A stretch of 64,000 bases of DNA from Candidatus Thermofonsia Clade 1 bacterium. GTDB lineage: Bacteria; Chloroflexota; Anaerolineae; Aggregatilineales; UBA2796. Shown here piece by piece: positions 43,628-50,331 of this stretch. Position numbers and translations under genes: made by a program. The notes beneath the pieces were generated by a model, which ran no database searches, was not told the DNA's origin, and saw nothing but the letters and a program-made list of their open reading frames with translations. The DNA is taken from NCBI GenBank assembly GCA_002794705.1, contig PGTK01000004.1:124001-188000 (forward strand). Direction: 5' to 3'. Numbering within the stretch: position 1 is the stretch's first letter; each line of letters opens with the position of its first letter.

Positions 43628-44683
43628 CTACGGCAAGGGCGGCAGCAGGCGCTCTATGGCGGCGCGTTGCGGCTCTAGCCATGGCGGTAGCTTCAGCGCG
43701 CTGCCAAGCGTCTCAAGCGGCTCATCGGCTGTGAAGCCGGGATCAACAGTCGCCAATTCTACGATATGCCCGTCGGGATCGCGTGTGTAAATGCTCTTGA
43801 AGTAGACGCGATCCATCACAGGTGAGACGGGCAAGCCTGCTGCGAGCAACTTCGTGCGCCATTCGAGCTGTGTAGCACTATCAGGCACAGCGAAGGCAAA
43901 GTGATGGGTCTGCCCCGTGCCGATCTGGGCGCGCCGTCCGCCTTCGGTTCGCTCAAAATAGGTGATCGATGTCCCAACTTTGCCATTGTCTACGCCCCAG
44001 TACCAGTGTCGTGCGCCTGAGCCGTCACAGTCCTCAGTCATTTTCACAAGACGCAGTCCCAGCAGCCCATTATAGTAGGCGTGCGTACGCTCGAGGTTGC
44101 TGCAGATCGCCGAGATGTGATGCAAGCCGTGTTGGAGCGCCATATCAGGCGTGATTGCCTCAAGCGGCTCAGTCCACATTTCAGCGCTAAGGGCGGCTGT
44201 ATCGCGGTAGCGGGCAGTCAGCTCAGGAGGCGGCACTTGGTGGACTGTGCCAAGGGTCTGAGCAGGTTCATCTACTGTAAAACCGGGCGTATCCGTAGCC
44301 AGCTCGATCAAGCAGCCGTCGGGATCGCGGAAGTAGATGGACTCAAAGTACTTGCGGTTGAAAATGCCCTCTACGCGCACAGCATGATCGTGCAGCCAGC
44401 GTTTCCACTTGAGCAGTGCCGTGCGATCTGGCACGCGCAGGGCAAAGTGATGCGTGCCGCCGATGCCCGCTGTGCCACGTGGCGCCTGTGACCACTCAAA
44501 AAACGTGATAACGCTCCCCACAGCGCCTTCGTAGGTGCCAAAGTAGAGGTGATAGCTCTCAGGCGCGTCAAAGTTGACGGTCTTTTTGATCAAGCGCAAG
44601 CCCAGAATGCGCGTGTAGAAATCAATGGTGCGCGCTGCATCCGCGCAAATCAGCGTGATATGGTGCCAGCCTAGAATCATCAT
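43628..44683 (-). CDS. Ring-cleaving dioxygenase-like VOC protein (two glyoxalase modules)
   Basis: A 351-residue protein with two vicinal-oxygen-chelate modules. Each has a metal-ligand start (GWHHITLICADAARTIDFYT; LHHISAICSNLERTHAYYNG), a second His (THHFALRVPD; THHFAFAVPD) and Glu-ending strands (DPDGCLIELATDTPGF; DPDGHIVELATVDPGF). This is the pattern of Fe- or Mn-dependent MhqO/PcpA-like quinol dioxygenases; the substrate is inferred as a phenol or quinol at best. Start overlaps the FHA gene stop by 4 nt (ATGA), showing translational coupling. Confidence 0.88.
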   Translation of the reverse strand: MMILGWHHITLICADAARTIDFYTRILGLRLIKKTVNFDAPESYHLYFGTYEGAVGSVITFFEWSQAPRGTAGIGGTHHFALRVPDRTALLKWKRWLHDHAVRVEGIFNRKYFESIYFRDPDGCLIELATDTPGFTVDEPAQTLGTVHQVPPPELTARYRDTAALSAEMWTEPLEAITPDMALQHGLHHISAICSNLERTHAYYNGLLGLRLVKMTEDCDGSGARHWYWGVDNGKVGTSITYFERTEGGRRAQIGTGQTHHFAFAVPDSATQLEWRTKLLAAGLPVSPVMDRVYFKSIYTRDPDGHIVELATVDPGFTADEPLETLGSALKLPPWLEPQRAAIERLLPPLP

Positions 44684-45210
44684 GCGCCTTCCGATCGTTC
44701 AGTTGCCAAAAAGCGGAGGGTCATGCTCAAGTTGCCCAGAGTCAGCTCATCGCCGTCGTTCAGCAGACATGCCTCATTGGGCTGCAAGCGCTTGCGATTG
44801 ACATACGTGCCATTAGAGCTATTCAGGTCAGTGACGAAAAAATGCCCGTTGTGATAACTGATCACGCAGTGTTCACGCGAGACCCCGCGCTCATGCCCGC
44901 CGAAGCGCGTTAGATCGAAGCGCGCTACATCGGAACTGTTCAGATCAATGCGCCCTAGCACCACCGAGGTACCTTCCTCAAAGATGAGGCGTTCGCTCAG
45001 CCCGCGAATGTGAATTTGGAGCGTCCGTTCGTCCAGCGCCAATATCTCTTGAGTCTCCTCTGGGCGGCGGCGCAGACGGATCAGCTCTGGGTTGACGCGA
45101 ATATGCACAGTGCTGTTGCGCGGATCGAATAGGATCATGCCACACTTGCGGCAGACCATATCGCCTTGAGCACAGGGAGCTTGGCAATTGGGGCATTTCG
45201 GATCAGACAT
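44680..45210 (-). CDS. Zinc-ribbon plus FHA-domain protein
   Basis: A 176-residue phosphothreonine reader. N-terminal zinc ribbon C-x2-C...C-x2-C (CPNCQAPC, CRKCGM; residues 6-24), short linker with RIRVNPEL-type strand, then FHA domain (about 80-165): VVLGRID, GVSREHCVI, DLNSSNGTYVN, LNDGDELTLG. The phospho-binding Arg and Ser are present. A likely partner of the two Ser/Thr kinases 4-6 kb to the left. It is upstream of and coupled to the VOC gene. Confidence 0.92.
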   Translation of the reverse strand: MSDPKCPNCQAPCAQGDMVCRKCGMILFDPRNSTVHIRVNPELIRLRRRPEETQEILALDERTLQIHIRGLSERLIFEEGTSVVLGRIDLNSSDVARFDLTRFGGHERGVSREHCVISYHNGHFFVTDLNSSNGTYVNRKRLQPNEACLLNDGDELTLGNLSMTLRFLATERSEGA

Positions 45211-45299
45211 AAGACACTATCTCACTCTGGTTTGGCTAACGCTTGGCACGCCTCTACAATTAGTGTACAACAAATTCTGAAGGGAAGTAGGGCGTTTTC

Positions 45300-46340
45300 A
45301 TGACGATTGCCGTAATTGGGGCGGGAATCGCAGGCTTGACGGCTGCCTATCGCCTAGAGGATGCAGTTATCTTTGAGAAGAGCCGCGGTTTTGGCGGACG
45401 GGCTGCCACACGCTGGCATGAGCGTCCAAGCGGGCGCATTTATGTGGATCACGGCGCACAATATCTCAAGACAGAAGGTGAGACGTTGCGCCGTCTGATG
45501 CTGCATGAACTCAGCACGGCTGATCTCTCCAATATCGGGCGCCCCGTCTGGACGTTTGACGCCGATCACGTCATTAGCGAGGGCGACCCTGAACAGAACG
45601 CTGCGCCCAAGTGGTCGTATCGGCAAGGCGTCTCAACACTGGGCAAACTGATAGCGCAGGCAGGGCGCTTTGAAGCGCGTCTGCAGGTGCGCGTGGGCAA
45701 ATTGGCGTTGCGCGCTGACGGGCGCTACGCCCTATACGATACCGAAGGCGCGCATCTGGGCGATTATGAGCAAGTGCTGATCGCCATCCCTGCAGGGCAG
45801 GCTGCCGATTTGCTTGCAGCAAGCGACCTACCGAAGACGGAGTCCGTTGCCCTGCAAACAGCCCTTCAAACAGCCGTTTACCGCCGCTGTCTCTCGATCA
45901 CGCTCGGCTATGAGCGGGCTATCGCGCCGCGTCCCTTTTATGCGCTTGTCAACAGCGATAGGCGCGATCCAATGGCGTGGCTCGCCTTTGAACACGATAA
46001 AGTCGGTCATGCACCAAGCGGACACTCAGTGATTGTGGCGCAGATGGGCGAGATGTACAGCCTTGAGCGCTGGGACGCCGACAAAGAGGCGCTTGTGAAC
46101 GAGGTCGCAGCCCACGTCTCGGAATTGCTGGGCGAACGCCTGACCGACTTTGACTGGTCAGATATCCAGCGCTGGCGCTACTCACAGCCGAATACGCTAG
46201 CTGATCCGAATCAACTGAACGGCATCCTGCGCGGCTTGTGGTTCGCTGGGGACTATTTGCGCGGCGGGCGAGTGCATTTAGCCGCTGAGAGCGGCGAGAG
46301 CGTAGCCGCCGCAATCCGTGAGATGAGCGCACGCGCCTGA
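45300..46340 (+). CDS. FAD-dependent amine oxidase/renalase-like protein
   Basis: A 346-residue flavoprotein with the Rossmann FAD motif at the very start (IAVIGAGIAGLTAAYRL), then EKSRGFGGRAATRW (FAD-binding GGR), DHGAQYL, and near the C-terminus GLWFAGDYLRGGRVHLAAESG, the second FAD contact. Resembles the renalase/ PDS-like branch of amine oxidases; the actual substrate cannot be read. Monocistronic between the divergent FHA gene and the R-M gene. Confidence 0.87.
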   Translation: MTIAVIGAGIAGLTAAYRLEDAVIFEKSRGFGGRAATRWHERPSGRIYVDHGAQYLKTEGETLRRLMLHELSTADLSNIGRPVWTFDADHVISEGDPEQNAAPKWSYRQGVSTLGKLIAQAGRFEARLQVRVGKLALRADGRYALYDTEGAHLGDYEQVLIAIPAGQAADLLAASDLPKTESVALQTALQTAVYRRCLSITLGYERAIAPRPFYALVNSDRRDPMAWLAFEHDKVGHAPSGHSVIVAQMGEMYSLERWDADKEALVNEVAAHVSELLGERLTDFDWSDIQRWRYSQPNTLADPNQLNGILRGLWFAGDYLRGGRVHLAAESGESVAAAIREMSARA

Positions 46341-46439
46341 TTTTCGTGACCTCTCCGCCGCTACTTCGCTGCTGCCTCTAGCGCCGCCTGACCAAATGTG
46401 TTACGTTAGATAAAATACACTTTGTCCAGAGGCAAGCTG

Positions 46440-46514
46440 ATGTCTGCAGAGTTCTACCGCAAATATAAGCGCCACTTTGACGCCTTTTACAAAGCGCGCC
46501 AAGCTGATGTTTAG
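46440..46514 (+). pseudogene. 5' end of the restriction-modification gene, cut off by in-frame TAG
   Basis: ATG 46440 has a good AGAGG about 7 nt upstream and opens the frame MSAEFYRKYKRHFDAFYK-ARQADV, which runs in phase straight into the R-M protein but ends at TAG 46512-46514. Directly after the stop the frame continues V-G-A-T-H-E-T-H-T. This looks like the true N-terminus of the downstream gene separated by one nonsense codon. Confidence 0.7.
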
Positions 46515-49500
46515 GTGGGTGCCACGCATGAGACGCACACGTGCGAGGCATTCATCGCCCTCCTGCAGCACATTGCCAAAGATCGCGGCTGGCAGCTCAT
46601 CCGTGAGCGCGCCTTGCCCAATGGCAGACGCCCTGACGTCACTTTTGAGCAAAACGCCATTCCACGCGGATACTACGAGGCAAAAGATTCCAGCGATGAC
46701 CTCGACCGTGAGATTGCGCGCAAATTCGAACAAGGTTACCCGAAGTTCAACATCCTCTTCGAAGACACGCGCCAAGCCGTGCTGTATCAGAATAACACAA
46801 GGATTGACCCCGTCTCTCTTGCGCCTGAAAACGCCCTCGGACTTGCCCGCTTGCTGCAGACGTTCTTCGAATACAGCGCGCCCGACATTGAGCGCTACGA
46901 TGATGCCCTTGCCCGCTTCAGAGATAATGTGACCGCCCTTGCCAGCAGCCTGCGCAATGTAATTGCAAGCGCGCACGAGCGCCAGCCTGCCTTCCAAGCT
47001 GCTTATCAGCGCTTCCACCAAATCTGCCAGACCGCCATTGATCCCGCGATCCGCCCTGAGCAGATTGATGAAATGCTCATCCAGCATTTGATGACTGAGC
47101 GCCTGATCCGCAACCTCTTCAACAACCCTGATTTCAGCCGCCGCAACGTGATCGCCGCTGCCATTGAGGAAGTGATCGCTGCGCTCACCTCGCCTGCCTT
47201 CAGCCGCGATGAATACCTGCGCGAACTCAACACCTACTATCAGGCGATTGAGGCTGCTGCTGTAGGTCTTGACTTCACCACCAAGCAGCGCGTCTTGAAC
47301 GAAGTCTACGGGCGCTTCTTTCAGGGCTACAGCACGCGAGTTGCCGATACCCACGGCATTGTCTACACGCCGCAGGAGATCGTCGCCTTCATGTGCCAGA
47401 GCGTGATTGACATCCTGCGCGATGATTTCGGCAAGACCCTCGCCGATCCCGAAGTCGTGATCGTTGACCCTTGCACGAGCACGGGCAATTTCATTGTCCA
47501 GCTGCTGCTGCGCGCCAACTTGCCGCCGCCCGATCTGCGCAACCTATACCGCGAGCGCCTCTTTGCCAATGAGGTGTTGCTGATGCCCTACTACGTCGCT
47601 GCGCTGAACATCGAACACACCTTCTATGAGTTGTTCGGCAGCTATGAGCCCTTCGAAGGTCTGTGCTTTGTGGATACGCTTGAGATCGCCGAGCGCAAGC
47701 AGCTCTCCTTCCTGACTGAGCGGAACACTGAGCGCGTCCGCCGCCAAAAAGAGGCGCCCATCACGGTCATCATCGGCAACCCGCCCTACAACGCTTGGCA
47801 GAAGCGCGAGAACGACAACAACAGGAATCGGCGCTACCCGATCTTGGATGCGCGCATCCGCGAGACCTACTCCGCCGACTCGCGTGCCACATTGCGCAAT
47901 AGCTTGTACGATCCGTATGTCCGTTTTTTCCGCTGGGCGGTGGATCGCCTAGAGGGGCGCGACGGCATTGTGGCGTTCGTCAGCAACAACAGCTTCATAG
48001 ATGGCTACGCCTTTGACGGCATGCGCAAGCACTTGCTACAGGACTTCACGCACATCTACCATCTCGATTTGGGCGGCAACTCGCGCAAGGCGCAGCATGG
48101 CGAAAAGATCAGCAACGTTTTCGATATCCGTGTTGGCGTCGGTATCACTATTGCTGTGAGTCGCAGAGCGCATACGGAGCGGCATATTTTCTATTGTGCA
48201 GTGCCGGAAGAGGGCAAGAAACAGAAGAAGTTGGAGTGGCTGGCGCAGCATACCCCTATCCCCCTGCCCCTTTCCCCGCAGGCAGGGAAAGGGGAGTCGG
48301 AGATCGCCGACGCGACTTCCCCCGCCCTGCTTGGACAGGCTGCCGATGCGACTTCCCCCGCCCTGCTTGCGGGGCGGGGGTCAGGGGGTGGGGTCTGGCG
48401 TACCCCGCCTGAACTTTGGCACAAACTCAAACACTTCGCCCGCGAAATGCGCCGCAACCCAACACCTGCTGAGGAACATCTCTGGCAGCATTTGCGCCGT
48501 GCTCAGCGGCACGGCGTCAAGTTCCGCCGTCAGCATACCATAGGACAGTTCGTTGTAGATTTCTATGCACACGAGGCGCACCTAATCGTTGAAGTAGACG
48601 GCGAAATCCATGAGCGCACACAGGAATATGATGCGCTCCGTACGCAAGTCCTAGAGAGCATGGGCTTTCGTGTGCTGCGCTTCACAAATGATGAGGTTTT
48701 CAATCAGACTGTGAGCGTGCTGAAGCGGATTGATGAGGCATTAACTCCTATCCCCCGTCCCCTTTCCCCGCAAGCAGGGAAAGGGGAGTCGGAGAGCGCC
48801 GATGCGACTTCCCCCGCCCTGCTTGCGGGGCGGGGGTCAGGGGGTGGGGTTTGGCATACTCCGCCTGAGTTAGGGAAAGAGGAGACAAAGGCTGCTGAGG
48901 CATTAACCCCTATCCCCCGTCCCCTTTCCCCGCAGGCAGGGAAAGGGGAGTCGGAGAGCGCCGATGCGACTTCCCCCGCCTTGCTTGCGGGGCGGGGGTC
49001 AGGGAGTGGGGTCTGGCAATCCATAACGCCCAACGCCCAGCACAACTGGCTGCAAGTTGCCGAGCTGGACGCCTTCCAGACCTTCCTGCCAATGGGCAGC
49101 AAACATGCTAAAACGGACATGCAAGGCGCCCCGCAGACCATCTTCGACACATACAGCGGCGGCGTCAAGACTAACCGCGATGATGTAGTCTACGATTTTC
49201 GGCAGAACGTCCTGCTTGAGCGCGTTAAGCAGTTCATCAACGCCTACCGTGCTGAGTTAGACCGCTACAAGCAAGCTCTTGAGGATAAGGAAAGCGCTGC
49301 AGACGACATAAACATAGATGACTTTGTGGACTACACGCGCCTGAAATGGGATGGCACTCTCAAGATGCACCTGCAGCGCCAGCGCAAGACCAAATTCGAC
49401 GCGACAAAGGTGCGCCAGTCGCTCTATCGTCCGTTCTGCAAGCAGTGGCTCTACTTCGACCGCCTGCTCATCAATAGCATCTATCGGCAGCACTACTTTT

Positions 49501-50252
49501 TCCCCACGCCTGAGACTGAGGCAGAGAATCGCGTCATCTGCCTGACAGGCACAGGCTCTGAAAAGCCATTCATGGTCATGCTGACTAACTTGATCAGCGA
49601 TCTGCATCTTGTCGGTGCAGGCAGCGGTTCGCAATGCTTTCCGTTCTACACCTATGTTGAAGACGGGACAAATCGGTGCGAGAACATCACGGATTGGGCA
49701 TTGGCGCAGTTCCGTGCGCACTACGGCGATCAAAACATCAGCAAGTGGGATATCTTCTATTACATCTACGCCGTCTTGCATCAGCCTGAGTACCGTGCGC
49801 GCTTTGCCGAGCCGCTGAAGAAGGAATTGCCGCGCATCCCCTTTGCGCCCGATTTCTGGGCATACGCGCAGGCGGGCAGGCAGTTGGGCGATCTGCACGT
49901 GAACTATGAGAGCGCGCCTGAATATCCGTTGCGCGAAGTCTGGGCGCTGGGCAAGCCGATGAGCTACCGCGTGGAAGACGCCATGAAGCTGCGTTCGAGC
50001 AGCGCGCCAGGCAAGTATGTGCTGGAGGTGAACAGTTCGCTGCGTTTGGAAGGTATCCCATCGGAGGCGCTTGCGTACAAGCTGGGCAATCGCTCTGCGC
50101 TGGAATGGCTGGTGGAGCAGTATCGCGTCAAGCAGGGGCGCGATCCGAACGGCTACGGCGATGAGCAGTACATCGTGAGGCTGGTGAAGCGCGTGGTGCA
50201 CGTGAGCCTAGAGACGCTGCGGATTGTGCGCGAATTGCCGAATCTCTTTTGA
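46515..50252 (+). CDS. Single-chain restriction-modification enzyme (nuclease + N6-adenine methylase), with inserted DUF559 segment
   Basis: Combined endonuclease/methyltransferase, type IIG-like, 1245 residues counted from GTG 46515 (no ribosome site; original start probably 46440). N-terminal PD-(D/E)XK nuclease: PDVTFEQ (Asp41) and YYEAKDS (Glu55, Lys57). Methylase motif I DPCTSTGNFI (about 317) and motif IV GNPPYNAW (about 421). Then, where the enzyme should go on to its specificity region, an in-frame insert of about 250 residues (repeat-DUF559-repeat-spacer-repeat, 48253-49012). The parent frame resumes at WQSITPNAQHNWL. C-terminal target-recognition region of type ISP style follows. 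No helicase. Probably inactive as restriction enzyme, because of the stop or insert (inference). Confidence 0.8.
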   Translation: MGATHETHTCEAFIALLQHIAKDRGWQLIRERALPNGRRPDVTFEQNAIPRGYYEAKDSSDDLDREIARKFEQGYPKFNILFEDTRQAVLYQNNTRIDPVSLAPENALGLARLLQTFFEYSAPDIERYDDALARFRDNVTALASSLRNVIASAHERQPAFQAAYQRFHQICQTAIDPAIRPEQIDEMLIQHLMTERLIRNLFNNPDFSRRNVIAAAIEEVIAALTSPAFSRDEYLRELNTYYQAIEAAAVGLDFTTKQRVLNEVYGRFFQGYSTRVADTHGIVYTPQEIVAFMCQSVIDILRDDFGKTLADPEVVIVDPCTSTGNFIVQLLLRANLPPPDLRNLYRERLFANEVLLMPYYVAALNIEHTFYELFGSYEPFEGLCFVDTLEIAERKQLSFLTERNTERVRRQKEAPITVIIGNPPYNAWQKRENDNNRNRRYPILDARIRETYSADSRATLRNSLYDPYVRFFRWAVDRLEGRDGIVAFVSNNSFIDGYAFDGMRKHLLQDFTHIYHLDLGGNSRKAQHGEKISNVFDIRVGVGITIAVSRRAHTERHIFYCAVPEEGKKQKKLEWLAQHTPIPLPLSPQAGKGESEIADATSPALLGQAADATSPALLAGRGSGGGVWRTPPELWHKLKHFAREMRRNPTPAEEHLWQHLRRAQRHGVKFRRQHTIGQFVVDFYAHEAHLIVEVDGEIHERTQEYDALRTQVLESMGFRVLRFTNDEVFNQTVSVLKRIDEALTPIPRPLSPQAGKGESESADATSPALLAGRGSGGGVWHTPPELGKEETKAAEALTPIPRPLSPQAGKGESESADATSPALLAGRGSGSGVWQSITPNAQHNWLQVAELDAFQTFLPMGSKHAKTDMQGAPQTIFDTYSGGVKTNRDDVVYDFRQNVLLERVKQFINAYRAELDRYKQALEDKESAADDINIDDFVDYTRLKWDGTLKMHLQRQRKTKFDATKVRQSLYRPFCKQWLYFDRLLINSIYRQHYFFPTPETEAENRVICLTGTGSEKPFMVMLTNLISDLHLVGAGSGSQCFPFYTYVEDGTNRCENITDWALAQFRAHYGDQNISKWDIFYYIYAVLHQPEYRARFAEPLKKELPRIPFAPDFWAYAQAGRQLGDLHVNYESAPEYPLREVWALGKPMSYRVEDAMKLRSSSAPGKYVLEVNSSLRLEGIPSEALAYKLGNRSALEWLVEQYRVKQGRDPNGYGDEQYIVRLVKRVVHVSLETLRIVRELPNLF
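48253..48394 (+). repeat. Inserted palindromic repeat, copy A
   Basis: 142 bp. Two hairpins: CCCCTTTCCC / GGGAAAGGGG (10 bp, loop CGCAGGCA) and CCCCCGCCC / GGGCGGGGG (9 bp, loop TGCTTGCG), inside outer C-rich and G-rich ends that are themselves roughly complementary. Compared with copies B and C it has a 36-bp internal duplication (GCGACTTCCCCCGCCCTGCT segment twice), also a multiple of 3, so the frame is kept. Confidence 0.92.
48419..48745 (+). other. DUF559 endonuclease-like domain inserted inside the R-M gene
   Basis: About 109 codons in frame with the host gene encode a complete DUF559 (Vsr-like, PD-(D/E)XK-type) domain: REMRRNPTPAEEHLWQHLRR, GVKFRRQHTIGQFVVDFY, LIVEVDGEIHERT, YDALRTQVLESMGFRVLRFTNDEVF. 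Asp (VVDFY) and E-V-D-G with the R/K-rich strand are the conserved nuclease residues. Normally such proteins are short and independent, which is why I treat this as an inserted gene. It lies between palindromic copies A and B. Confidence 0.88.
48745..48850 (+). repeat. Inserted palindromic repeat, copy B
   Basis: 106 bp, same two hairpins as copy A (arms 10 and 9 bp) without the 36-bp duplication. Directly follows the DUF559 segment. Reads in frame as PRPLSPQAGKGES-ESADATSPALLAGRGSGGGVW. Confidence 0.92.
48907..49012 (+). repeat. Inserted palindromic repeat, copy C
   Basis: 106 bp, nearly identical to copy B and exactly 162 bp (54 codons) downstream of it. The 56-bp B-C spacer begins like the 5' border of the DUF559 segment (TPPEL codons) and ends like its 3' border (GAGGCATTAAC), so it looks like a second DUF559 unit with its middle deleted. 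Confidence 0.9.
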
Positions 50253-50331
50253 GTTGTGCCAATCGGCGTGCGGCGCTAGAATAGCCGACGATCAGAAGAG
50301 ATGCTGATTGGACGCGATCAAAAGGATTTTT

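Noticed and set aside
46401..47354. 317-aa minus-strand ORF opposite the R-M nuclease
   Set aside because: Antisense to conserved nuclease and methylase motifs; no matching family features.
48253..49012. Repeats and spacers as CRISPR
   Set aside because: Only three copies, each itself a pair of hairpins; the intervening DNA codes for a nuclease domain and its remnant.
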